From: Ligula intestinalis
Taxonomy: Eukaryota > Platyhelminthes > Cestoda > Diphyllobothriidea > Diphyllobothriidae
Assembly: GCA_036362985.1 (NCBI GenBank)
Contig: JAYGXS010000005.1
Span: forward strand, 5,408,931-5,472,930
DNA: 64,000 nt
Direction: 5' to 3'
The notes under the pieces: generated by a model
Told to the model about the DNA's origin: nothing
What the model saw: the letters and a program-made list of their open reading frames with translations, nothing else
The model's database searches: none
Shown here: positions 11,256-22,200 of the stretch, piece by piece
Layout: each line of letters starts with the position of its first letter
How positions within the stretch are numbered: the first letter of the stretch is position 1
Program-made: the position numbers and the translations under genes

Positions 11256-11558
11256 AAACAAAATATCCCCAATATTTGGTGCTTCCACGACCTCGTCAAC
11301 AGTTGCGACGAAGGGAGGTTCTATGGTGAAGACAGACTGAAAGAACTCAGCAAAATGTTCTGCTTTGTTTTTACAGTCGGAGATTTCGTGACCATCATAA
11401 GTTGGCACAACAGGAATCGGGTTCCTGTTACGTGTGCTTTTCCGTAAATAACTGTATAGCAACTTTGGATTATTGACAGCTCGACGCAGTAGATCGCTCT
11501 CAAAGTCCCTTCGTGCTTTGAAAACCATTTTTTTACCTTGTTCCGCTGGATTTTTCAC
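11256..11558 (-). pseudogene. CR1-like LINE linker before reverse transcriptase (gap-truncated)
   Basis: The - frame reads ARRDFESDLLRRAVNNPKLL, then YLRKSTRNRNPIP and AEHFAEFFQSVFT, the conserved linker between endonuclease and reverse transcriptase in CR1/jockey-type LINEs. It runs into the N gap. The same linker is seen at 22573-22944. Confidence 0.75.
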
Positions 11559-12625
11559 TGTTCAAAATCTTCGTTGCAGCTTGTGTTGCAAAACTTCTTC
11601 CAAAGCTTTCTTTTTTTATTGATCTCTCTTTTGATAGCTCTGTTCAGCCATGGAGGTCGGCTAGATACCTTGGGCACTGAAAGTGGACAATGACTGCGCA
11701 TTAGCTGCAACAACCACTCCTTAAATGTATTCCAGTCCTCAGTGACATCCCCAGAGAAAAGAAGACCCCAGTCTATTTGTGATGCCTCTACTCTCATTTG
11801 TGAGAAGTCACCTCGCCATATATTCGACCTTGGTTCGTCTACTGTAGGGGGTAATGAGTAAAGACCATAATCCCATAAAAGTACGGCATGATCACTTCGA
11901 CCTAGTGGAGGTAGGCAGCATACCTCGTCTATAGTGTCGGGATGCTTCGTGAAGACTAGATCTAAACAACTTGCCTGTTGCCCTCCACGTGCTCTAGTTG
12001 AAACTAGGACGTGTTGTGTGAAAAGGGCCTCAAGTGTTGATTTAAGCAGATGGTGACCAAAGGTGTTTTTAGAACAATTGGCCCGCAAATTGTTCCAACA
12101 TATGCTGGGCGCATTGAAGTCACCCATGAGTACAACATCAGTTTGACTTCCTATCTCCTTTATGCACACCAGTAAACGCGCATCTGCATCACTGTTTGTC
12201 CGCGGTGGTCGGAAGACAGTCATGGCTTCCAGGGGCTGCAACCCCCCTGCCTTAATTGTCAGCCAAATAGCCTCTATACCATGAGTAATCCTTTCAGGCT
12301 TCTCGCACACACTTAATTCGTTCTTTACATACATAGCAACTCCTCCACCCTGGCGTTCCACTCGGTCTCGTCTAAATAGTTGGTATCCGCATAGCGCCAC
12401 TTCTGAATCACTGATGCTTTGTGACAGCCAGGTTTCTGTAATTGCTATAACATCAGGGGACCCATCGGCTACCTGTATTTGAAGTTCATCAAACTTTGAG
12501 AATAAACTCTGGGCGTTAGTATATAGAAATTTCAGCCGGCGAGACTCTGCAGTGTCCAATGCGTTTGGGCGCGAGTTTGCCAGTACTACTGGACCGCAGC
12601 CGTCATCAGGATTGACTGCTTCCAC
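11555..12625 (-). CDS. CR1-like LINE endonuclease (ORF2 N-terminal part)
   Basis: The frame is 356 residues. It is an apurinic-type exonuclease-endonuclease-phosphatase domain with LKFLYTNAQSLFSKFDEL (first Asn), DVIAITETWLS (catalytic Glu), QGGGVAMYVK, VFRPPRTN, VVLMGDFNAPSI.W (Asp/Asn pair) and PLGRSDHAVL (terminal Ser-Asp-His). It nicks target DNA to prime reverse transcription (family knowledge). The frame stops at 11555 next to the following segment, suggesting one late frame break before the reverse transcriptase. Confidence 0.85.
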   Translation of the reverse strand: MEAVNPDDGCGPVVLANSRPNALDTAESRRLKFLYTNAQSLFSKFDELQIQVADGSPDVIAITETWLSQSISDSEVALCGYQLFRRDRVERQGGGVAMYVKNELSVCEKPERITHGIEAIWLTIKAGGLQPLEAMTVFRPPRTNSDADARLLVCIKEIGSQTDVVLMGDFNAPSICWNNLRANCSKNTFGHHLLKSTLEALFTQHVLVSTRARGGQQASCLDLVFTKHPDTIDEVCCLPPLGRSDHAVLLWDYGLYSLPPTVDEPRSNIWRGDFSQMRVEASQIDWGLLFSGDVTEDWNTFKEWLLQLMRSHCPLSVPKVSSRPPWLNRAIKREINKKRKLWKKFCNTSCNEDFEQ

Positions 12626-13410
12626 AGCACTATGGTAGTTTTCTGTATTATTTGGTCCCTGAAAATGGCCAGATTGCTCTCTCCAGCTCTCTCTCTCCCC
12701 CGTAGTTCCGCCACCAATTTTCGGCGTTTCAGACGTTCTGCTGGAGAGTAGTCCGGCTGAAAAAACACCGTCTTATGTGAGTGGCGGAGAGCTGTCTTCC
12801 GGGAGCGAACCAAGTTCACCTGGTCTTTGTTATCCAAGACTATCCTGAGAGGTCGAGGTCGGACAGTTTCCGACTGTTCAGTAACCTGTTTGCCTATCCT
12901 GAAAGCTCCACAAACTCCTACTGTCTCTCGCTGTCTGAGAATGTCTTTTAGCAGGTCCCGAAACTTTTCGACGTCCGCATCCGTCCTTTCCTTTGGAGTA
13001 GTTCCGTCTGATTCAGGTAGGCCTTGAACGACTATGCAGTTTCGGCGGTCAAGGGAGACCCTTGATATATTTCTAGCCCTACTGCCATCGGAAGACCCCG
13101 AGGTATCGATAGGAAGGGCTTGTGACTTTGGGTTTTCCTTACCATCACCAGAGATAGGCTTCTTTTGGAAGCCGGGATGGCTTTGTTCAGAGCTGTCTTC
13201 GTGCTGCCCCCCTTCCGCATTTGTGGTTTTTTTCAGTGATCTGTATGCAGCCTTAGCATACCCACTATCTTTTTTATGCTGGCTTTCTGTGCCCGAACCG
13301 ACTTCACAAGAAAGTGGAGTTGTACAATCTCCTTCTCCGATTGAAGCGTGTTGTTTGGTGGGTGTTTTGTTTCGCGCAGTATCGAGAGGATTTGAGGTGG
13401 AAGCTACCAA
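12586..13410 (-). CDS. CR1-like LINE ORF1 (nucleic-acid-binding protein)
   Basis: The frame is 274 residues. The N-terminal half is Ser/Lys-rich and disordered. The second half has NCIVVQGLPESDGT, a fold start like an RNA-recognition motif, then GAFRIGK, RPRPLRIVL and HKTVFFQPDYSPAERLKRR, which match the ORF1 at 23655-24392 position by position. ORF1 proteins of this LINE group bind element RNA and act as chaperones (family knowledge). Its end overlaps the endonuclease frame by 40 nt. The + frames at 12827-13537 are shadows. Confidence 0.75.
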   Translation of the reverse strand: MVASTSNPLDTARNKTPTKQHASIGEGDCTTPLSCEVGSGTESQHKKDSGYAKAAYRSLKKTTNAEGGQHEDSSEQSHPGFQKKPISGDGKENPKSQALPIDTSGSSDGSRARNISRVSLDRRNCIVVQGLPESDGTTPKERTDADVEKFRDLLKDILRQRETVGVCGAFRIGKQVTEQSETVRPRPLRIVLDNKDQVNLVRSRKTALRHSHKTVFFQPDYSPAERLKRRKLVAELRGRERAGESNLAIFRDQIIQKTTIVLWKQSILMTAAVQ

Positions 13411-13530
13411 TTTCGCCGCTTGGTTTGCCGGTGTCTGTTCATCTTTCTCTGTTAGTAGAAGCCACGCACTGCCATGCGAAATTAATCATTTGACTGACTG
13501 GAATGCATCAAGATATAGGGGTAATTTATT

Positions 13531-13925
13531 GATATAGAACCCTGTATGCATTGATAGGGACCCCTGTATGCATTTATATAGACCCCTGTATGCATTATAT
13601 AGACCCCTGTATGCATGTATGTAGACCCCTGTATGCAAACATGTAGACCCCTGTATGCATTTAAATAAACCTCTGCATGCATTTATATAGACCCCTGTAT
13701 GCATTTATATAGACCCCTGTTTGCATTTATATAGACACCTGTATGCATTTATATAGACCCCTGTAGGTATATATGTAGACCCGTGTATGCATTTATATAA
13801 ACTCCTGTTTTAATTTATATAGACCCATGTATGCATTTATATAGACCCCTGTATGCATTTATATAGACCCCTGTATGCATTTATATAAACCTCTGCATGC
13901 ATTTATATAGACCCCTGTATGAATT
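13531..13925 (-). repeat. 22-bp minisatellite, about 18 units
   Basis: There are eighteen consecutive units (17 of 22 bp, one of 21 bp) with core TATATAGACCCCTGTATGC on +. Units differ by a few substitutions. Two share the same variant (AAACCTCTGCATGC), one near each end, suggesting local unit exchange. The array ends exactly where the foldback element begins (13926). A single unit in opposite orientation sits at that element's other end (14576-14600), so the array is probably an expansion of the transposon terminus. Repetitive - strand frames here are artefacts. Confidence 0.95.
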
Positions 13926-14586
13926 GTATTATTTTCGTTGGGTACCAAGGCAATTGCATTCGCAAAAATTATCCGGATCTTTATGAGTGTAGGTTATTTC
14001 TCTCTACAGGCACCAATGACAACCGCTTTCTTGAGTAATTTTTTTTTCATGATTCTTGAAATGGTGGACTGTGACGTCGGCACATGCAGTATCCCCAATT
14101 CCTGCACGATTTCCCTCTCGGTCATCTTGTTTTGAGCATTGTCCATCTCAGCAACAAGCTTTTTAGTTATTTTTGATGTTTGTTACGGCCTTCTCTTTTC
14201 ATAAGCGGTTTTGAAACTTCTCTCGCAATTTTCATTCTTGCTCAGGTCTTTTGCAACTCTTTTGACTGTCGAATCAGACAAATTGAGTGTCCCGTCTATC
14301 TTCTTCAGAGGAATTTTCCTGCGAAACAAACACCGAAAACAACTAAGCAGTTTATTGCTGAGATGGTCAATGCTCAAAACAACATGACTGAGAGAAAAAT
14401 CGTTCAGGAATTGGGGATCCTGCAGGTGCCAACGTCACAGTCCACCGTTTCAAGAATCATGAAAAAATCAATTACTCGAAAAAGCGGTTGTCATTGGTGC
14501 CTGCATGAAGAAATACACCCACACTCATAAACATTCAGAGAATTTGTTCGAATGCAACTGCCTTGGTGCCCGACGAAAATATTACA
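13926..14586. mobile_element. Foldback relic of a Tc1/mariner-type transposon
   Basis: The left arm (about 13926-14184) is repeated in inverted orientation as the right arm (about 14322-14586) with a spacer of about 137 bp. Each arm, read from the spacer outward, encodes a helix-turn-helix-like segment with NAQNNMTERKIVQELGIL, then STVSRIMKK. The spacer on the - strand adds LSDSTVKRVAKDL. This fits the paired DNA-binding N-terminus of a Tc1/mariner-superfamily transposase (inference). The catalytic DDE part is absent and stops interrupt the frames. Both outer ends carry the 22-bp unit. Confidence 0.75.
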
Positions 14587-14600
14587 ATGCATACAGGGGT

Positions 14601-17600
14601 CTATATAAATGAATACCCTTGTAATCCGCCCAAAGTAGGTGTCGTCATGGCCAGTACCTATTTTCATCCGCTACATACACTAGGAGGGGCAGCGTATTGG
14701 CGGGGTAACTTCGCCATTTCTGGATTAAGAGAGAGAATGCTTGCTTTATTTAAGCTGAAAAATCGTAAATTTTCAGCAAAAAATGGTTCCATTCACTGGA
14801 TTCTGCCTATTTCCCGTTTTCCAGTTACCCTCTCCTTTATCATCAGTTGATGGGCGTCAGTGCTACAGTTCATTTGGTTTTGATGCACATTTTAGCAGTA
14901 AAACAGCAGCATAATCGCGTGTTCTCGTTCTCTGGGAAATTGTATTTGTTTTCGTCTGAGTGGAATGCAATTCCTATAGGCAACGGAAAGGCGCATGTCT
15001 TGAATGCATATGTTTTGTTATCGTGGCCTTGCAAGAACATTTAATTTGCAGATAATACCGAAGACAGTTAAAGGGGACACAAAATGCACGTTTTTTAAAG
15101 TATATTATTATTAAAATTTCTGAGTTCACAAGACGAGGCTTTTTCAGTGGAAATTTGTTGAATATGGTTATTTCAATTCGGTGATTTATACTGAGTCATG
15201 AGCATGGATTATTTGTACGTTGCACAGAATAAATATCTTCTAGTAATAATCCTTAATATTTAAACAAATAAGTCCACCTCAGAGTTTCCATGGACAGCAA
15301 TCTACTCAGTAATGTGACTTGTAGGCAGATGCATCTGCCTACAATGCTCACGAGCATTTTCGAAGCAGAACGGTGGATTAAGTCTTGCAGCCGGTCAGTG
15401 AGCGTTCATTTGCCAATAGAGCGTATGAATATCAATTGACACTGGATTTTTAGACTTCATAATTGTTCTCAAACTATCCCAATTTTTAATGAATTAAGTT
15501 GACTTGTTCGAATTACTCTGCCAGCACAAGGCCCTGGATTCGGTGGGGCTGAAAAAGGGACAATCTGGGGCCAAATACCTTTATGGACGAACTATATTTA
15601 CTGAAAAGGCTTTTTTCAAAATTTATTTTTTGTCAAAAATCTATAAATAACCATTTTTTGTGTGTTTTTCTTTGATAAAACAATCAAATCGGCACTTAAA
15701 ATTAGGAAACAGGGACGCACGCTGTGAGACTATTTTCCGGAGGCGGAGCAGTCCAGGTTAAAGTCCTCGTCCTCTGGCTCCGCTCCGTCTGGCTGCGTCA
15801 GCTCAACCCTATTCAAGTCTGTCTCCAAGTATTAGAGAAGGAAATTATTAGACAGGTTAAGCTTTTGTTCTTCACCAGGATTGGTTACGTTAGAGTTCTC
15901 TGTGGAAGAATTGAAATATGGATCTGGGTTGGTTATCAAACCAACACGATTTTGGTTGAAAATCTGATTTTTCCTTCTGTTTCCTGACTGCAATATTGGA
16001 AGCCAGATGTCATTATTTCTTTTCTTTGAAAAGCTCGCAGATACTGTTGAAAGCGCTTGAATTCTGCTGGAATAACTGCAAGAAAATTCACCAGGGAGTA
16101 ACTTCCTGATCAAGGATGTGATCAATGTGAGCTCATTATCCTCAGTGTAACCTAAACAAGCGGGAAAATTTCCAAGTATAAGCTGTATTTTTTAAGCAGA
16201 ATTTATTAATTAAGGCAATATTTACAAGATTGGAAAAATAAGTAATAAAAACAAAAGAATGAAGGTTTGAATATAGTTGTGCTCTCTGGACTGTACTTAG
16301 TAAAGCTACAATGACGGAAAGTCATTATCGAGACCTACTATTTTGAAAATATTTTTTTAACGGGTAATAGGTTGAAGAGCTTAAGAGGCTTTAGGTGTGA
16401 TGGGTTTGTTCAGGAATCTATAAGAAATACACTGAACTGTCTGGGGATTGATGATAGCTTTTTGATTAACTAAAATTGGTTTAACTTACTTATAGCATTT
16501 CAGCGTCCTTTGCATGTGTTTTCATCTGTTTAAGTTTTAAATAGCTTAAAAACAGCCGATTGTGGAGTGAAAAAACATTCCTCATTTTTGGTGTAGTCTT
16601 CTAATGAATTCAATTAGCAATGCCAAGCGGGCAAGAAAATACATTATGTGCATAACCCTGTTATTATTGGGATTCATTTTAGTCTAGAAAAGTAAAAACC
16701 TCAAGTATCTTTGAAAGTACTTGTAGAAAATATAGATTAACACAGCATCTCCAAGCCCTTATCGTCCACCTAACGCGATGAACACGGAACTACCTCACAC
16801 GCGCGTCCCACGTATCTCGTTAACTTCCGCAATCAATCTCACTTAATATCGCCATTAGCTTGTATGACTTGGATTGACTGAACAGATTCCGTCCAATGTA
16901 ACAGATAAATTTTCTGAACCGCCGGTGCCACTGAAGTATCTTCACTTAAAAGTTGTGTGAAGTGTTTAGGTTTCAAAGTAAAACGACCTTTCTTTTGTGA
17001 TGTGATCTACGAAAAGTGCAACACATCTCTTTATTTCAGGCTTTAAACTGTTACTTAGGTTGGTTGTATGGAGGCCCTTTGAAAAAAGACCGTCTATGCC
17101 GACTGTCCGTATTTATTTCTCAAGATGTTCGTAGAATTTGTTGAAGCAGGGAAATAGTTACTCAAGGTTATTATAGAAGGAGGATCCTCGGAACGCAGGT
17201 GCATTCTATTTCTGAAATTTACAAACCATAAGTTGAAAGTACGCAAAATTCTATTCTCATACACCAAATGTCAACTTATTATGACTTCTAACGATGCCCC
17301 TTTTACAAATCACTAGATTAGGATGAACGTTTATTGATTAGCCCTTTCCTTGAAAAATTAATTGCTCACGTCCTAGGTCCTAGACAACTTGATTTATACG
17401 TTGAACTGTCTTTTTAATGCCCATCATCTGCGTCATTTTGGAAAACGTAGTACATCTACTTCACCTTCAATTAAACCATCATACATTGTTGTGCAATTAT
17501 CATGATTTTGACGTGATTCCACGCAGTTACACAGTCTATTTCGAGTTTAATCCAACCCGAGCGATTTCTTTTTCAAAAGGTAGACTCAGAGTCTTTGAGC

Positions 17601-19031
17601 TTTTGAATCTCCACCACATAACCCCGAAGCGAGGGTTCGGCTTATTAGTCTGATCCGCAGCGTCTACTATCTGCTTTCTATTTTATCTACGGATAACGCT
17701 GGGGAACCTAATAATGAGCCAAGACGCTCACTGTTGTGAAGTGCTGCAGCAGACTACCCAAATAAAACCTGCTTAGGCTTTTACATATGTGTTGTGCTGT
17801 GATTATAGAAAATAATGTAGCCTATGTTGCCCAAGAAGAGTTTTACTATTATCCATCTTTGAGAGACTGGTATTTTGGGTCTATGGAAACACACAAGAAA
17901 TTTTTGGCCTCTATATTTATTTTATCCTTGGTTTTCTATAGCATTTTTTTCAAAAAAAAGTATTTTCCTGATCTATCTACGGTAAACGAAAGTGAATGAG
18001 ATTTTTCTTAAAACTATATGCCCAACTGGCACCATCCCAAGTAGTGAATATGTATTCAAAGTGACTGCCAGCTAGAGAAACGAGGTTAATTATTATTTTA
18101 GTAAAATGCGTATTTTGAACCAAATCTTTATCCAATTCATTACCATAAGTCACCATGTAAGGCTCGGGTTTACTCCAAGCAATTCACGTGGGTTCGCACC
18201 ACGCGTTGAGTTTGCCTGACTGATGATAGCAATGAGGCCGGAGACAAAATTTTTGGTTGTTTGTGGTCTTTTGTTGACTTTTTTATACAGTGTCCCGCAT
18301 TTTAGGCGAAGAATCGGACATATAGGAAATTCAAATTTCCGATACTGTAAATTTCGTTTGATCGTTCATGTCCCATTCTTAACTGTACAAAATTGAACAT
18401 TTGAGCAAAATTTTTTCAAGGAAAGGTATTCCACTGTACTCGGCATATTTATGTTACTAGTATGAGCAAGAATTACGGGATTTAAGATTTTTTGCGTCCA
18501 CCAAAATGTTGAAAATTATGGCATTTGGGTGCCTTTATTTTTAGAAATATACAGGGGAAGAAATTCAGTTTCTGCCTTATGCATGTTTGAATTCGTGTTT
18601 TTTGCACTTGCTTGTGTTCTACTGGGAAACAATAAGCCTTCGGGAATATTTGTTTGCTTCTTTTGGAAGTAATCATTCAGATATCTGTTCAGACTTCAGA
18701 AATCTAAAATCCGATTTTGCTTATTTACCACGCTGACGATTATGGTTCTACTAGGATTTGAGGAAAATGATGTTTCTGCATTCACAATTCTGATGCGAGA
18801 GAAAATAATACATCTCATTATCATAAATACGCCAAACTATGCTAGTTCTATGGCTCAGAAAACAGAGTTATTCACAAAGTGCTTCTCCAAAGTATTTATT
18901 ATCAAAACTTGATGCAGTTTACTTAGGAATATTCCGAAAAAGTTCAGTGTTCTCGTAGTGCATCATCACCTTTCCATTACGCTCCTTTTCTTTCTTTGGT
19001 TGGACCTTATCTGTCCTTTTTTCTCCCTCAG
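14601..19031. other. Long AT-rich stretch, no recognisable gene
   Basis: About 4.4 kb upstream of the first DNAI4 coding exon. No frame has recognisable domains. It must hold the DNAI4 promoter and any 5' noncoding exon if 19094 is the true start, but I could not pick out a core promoter. AT-rich DNA with stop codons in all frames is typical of flatworm intergenic sequence. Confidence 0.5.
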
Positions 19032-19093
19032 ATCCCTTGCTTCCGCAAGAGTTCTGTTGCAAACTATCCGGTCAGTCATATATGCTCTGAAAA

Positions 19094-19297
19094 ATGAGTG
19101 TCCAGATGGGAAGACGACTGTCTACGGGTAACCGGAGGTCCCTCACGGGTGCCTCCGTAGCCAGTCCCAAGAAGTCAGGTTCTGACTCGAATGGCTCCGT
19201 CGGTCCGCTCCGTCTTTACGACGACGAGGGAAATGATATCACACCCTTGCCCATGATCCTGGAGGATCGGAGAAGGAAAGAACAGGAGAAGGAGAAT
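19094..19297 (+). CDS. DNAI4 exon A (start codon, N-terminus)
   Basis: It encodes 68 residues: a Ser/Arg-rich start, then LRLYDDEGNDITPLPMILED, a motif found near the N-terminus of this family. A strong polypyrimidine-AG acceptor ends at 19031, so a 62-nt leader precedes the ATG on the same exon and an upstream noncoding exon is likely. Two donors are possible: GTAGGT after 19297 (phase 0) or GTTCTT after 19301 (phase 1). The second fits exon B at 29876; the first would need B to start at 29884 or an unfound small exon between. Confidence 0.85.
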
Positions 19298-22200
19298 GTA
19301 GGTTCTTTTTCGTGTGCACCTGTCAGCCAACTGTTAGCGTCACAGGCAGGATGATGGAACCATCAAAGGTAGAATTTTTGCAAACCCTGAATTTATGCTG
19401 TTCATGCTATTACGCTAGCCGCTGAGCAACTGCCGGCGGCGCTCAAGGTTGAGTTTCAAGGCACTTGTGTGTTCTCTAGGGCGATTGATGAGCAGGCCCA
19501 GTCTACCCCTGTTAATTTACTCGATTGCAACCGACAAGACAACTAGCCCCTATACTGGGGCGTTGGACTTTTAACCAACAGGCTGAGGAGTTCGAGCCTC
19601 AGGGTTTGTTGCGAAACCTGGGGTTGGGTATGGCGGCCTGATGAGGGCTAGGAAGCAAGAATTGGTTATTCCAGTCAACCCCGTCTTTGCCAGCAATGTC
19701 AGTCTGTCCGCTCAGGTGTCTCAAGCCCGTACACAGTGTCAAGTTGAGTCTGCCAGAAAGACCTTTTTAAACAATTACCTGATCATTCACAACAAATAAC
19801 CCCTTAAGGTAAACACGTTGGCCGCTCTAGGCTGCCTTCGTTAATCCGCATCAAATTTTGGACCGATTATCGCAACGAACTATTCGACAAGAAACCCCCT
19901 TAGAAGCTTACTCCCTCCCCTTCCCGGTTACAATTGTTTTTGAATGGAGCGTATTGCAAGTCTTAATGTTCTTATCATGTAAAATTTCTCTATTTTTCTA
20001 ACTGGAGTAAGTTGCCGCCGTTGTAAGCGCTAAAACCGGCAGTTCATACTGCATCAAATGTTGGGTTATGTCGATCGAGTATGCGGTTTTTCGAGCTAGT
20101 TTTTTTACTTATGCATAAAGTCCCTACACAACCTATGACACTTGGCTTTTAACGATGAGTCAAACCAGTAAGCCGATGCTTACATATCAACGCTTTAGCC
20201 CGAGGGCCTGAAAAGTATGCCCTCTAAGGGAAAAAATGAACAGTCATTATCTGATCTGAAGCCGATGTGATATTTTTAGACCACGTTCTTCCTTTGCCAC
20301 CGTGTATCCGTCAAGTCAAGTCAAGTCACATTTATTAAAGGAAATATAGGCAAACGCCTTTGAACTCCCTCTTGGTACATAGGATTTCAGAAATGCATCG
20401 GCATAGCCGAACATTCCAAATAAGCCGTTGACACAATTTCAGACGACTACTCACTTGTTTCAAGTTATACACTCACACTCAGTTTACACGAGCCAGCAGT
20501 GTAACTGAGGAAGAAGAGCAGACAGTGAAAAAACTCCTAAGGCTGGCTAATAATTCAAAATGGAATGTCATTTGTGGTTTTTAGGAGAAAAACTGTCGCT
20601 CGTGGGGGAAGTATGTGAATGATAGGGGCGTGATGCTTTTGTGAATGTTGACGGCAGCCATGGCGTCCATGACGAGTAATATCTACATCCGAAGGACCAT
20701 ACGAGTAAGAGACCTCGGAGTCACGAGAACGTCCTTAAGAACCGGAAATGCGACCATGATAAGCCTTTGCTGTGCCAAGAGCCGAGGAACTCGCCACGTC
20801 GTCAGCAGTCGGTCGATACGAGAAAGGTTGTGACAGGGCCGCGTACCCTAGGACCATAGGTGCGGTAGATGTGACCTCAGATGCGATCAGCGCAGTTCAC
20901 ATAGTGAGCAGAGACGTCGGAGCTAGGCAATGGCTTAACGTATTGGGTTAAATACTAATAATAATAAACCTGCTTAAAAATTACTAGTAGTATATATTTA
21001 TAACATTTCTAGAATTTCAGTTTTGGAGTTAAAGCGCTTCAATTTTTGGATTCGGAACACTTCAGTGATTGGATTTGGAGTACTTAATCACGACGATATT
21101 CATTACATCGGTCTAGATTTGCCTTAAAAACATCCACGGAAGGGGACATGACAATATCCGCAGGAAGGGCATTCCATGCCTGGATTACCCTTTTAGAGAA
21201 AAAGAATTTTCTTGGGTCAAGTCTTGCCCCAGTCACACGTAATTTGAGGGGGTGTCCTCGCAGCCTAGAGGTGGTGGCCCGCTCAAAGAAGTCATTTGTT
21301 TGGAGGCAGCAATCCTGACCACGCAACATGTGAAATGCCTGGATTAGGTCCCCACGTAGCTGCCTGTAATCCAGAGGAAACAAGTCAAGATTTACCAATC
21401 GGGTTTCATAAGGGAGGTTTCGTTGGCCTCGTACTAATTTTTTGCGCGTCTTTGCACCCTTTAGAGGATTTTTTGTCTTTGGCTGTCCAAGGTCTACAGA
21501 CTTGAATGGCGAATTCCAGTTGAGGCTGCACGAACGTGCCGAATACCTTGCCAAATACAACTTGATCAAACTTAGCAAAGGCGCGCTTGATTAGGTACAA
21601 GCTCGACATTGCGGATTTAGCCACTTTCAGGACGTGGAGTGATGGCCTCAGTGAAGGCGTGAACCACACCCCCAGGTCTTTCTGAGCCTCTACCTCTGGT
21701 AGCGGCGTGTGATTCAGGTAATACACCCTCCGAGGCGTAGTGCTGGTTCTACCAAAGCGCATTAGGTTGCATTTGGCCACATTGAATGGCATGAGCCAAA
21801 GGGTCGACTATTGCTCCAGTCTATGCAAAGTTGCCTGGAAGTTTAATTCGTCGTCTTGGTTGCGCATGACCTTCCAAAGTTTTATGTCATCAGCAAACAT
21901 TGCGATTTCGCAGTCTAGTCCGCTTATACAGTCATCAATATATATAAGGAAGAGAATAGGGCCAAGAACAGATCCCTGTGGAACCCCGCTCTCAACTGCT
22001 ACCTCCGCCGACCGCTGTTCGCAAATACATACGGTCTGGGTACGAACAGTCAAGAAGTTTGCGATCCACAGCAAAAGGTTTCCCCTTACCCCTTTGCGGC
22101 TGAGCTTGCATAGGAGACGTTGATGAGGCACCGTGTTAAACGCCTTCTTGAAGTCAACAAAGACTGTATGCACCATATTCACTTCATCGATCGCTCGGGT

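Larger units (their letters stand above)
11256..13410 (-). mobile_element. CR1-like LINE, 5' part, cut by assembly gap
   Basis: On the - strand the order is ORF1 (13410-12586), endonuclease (12625-11555) and the start of the reverse-transcriptase region (11558 to the gap). Frames are long and nearly intact, so this copy is younger than the one at 20.9-24.4 kb, with which it shares the whole layout. The 3' half is missing at the N gap. Confidence 0.85.

Noticed and set aside
13482..13704. Repetitive - strand frames over the minisatellite
   Set aside because: A 22-bp period without stops is open by chance in several frames; not a protein.
13531..13925. Minisatellite considered as a CRISPR array
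   Set aside because: Units are contiguous and near-identical with no unique spacers, and the sequence is eukaryotic.
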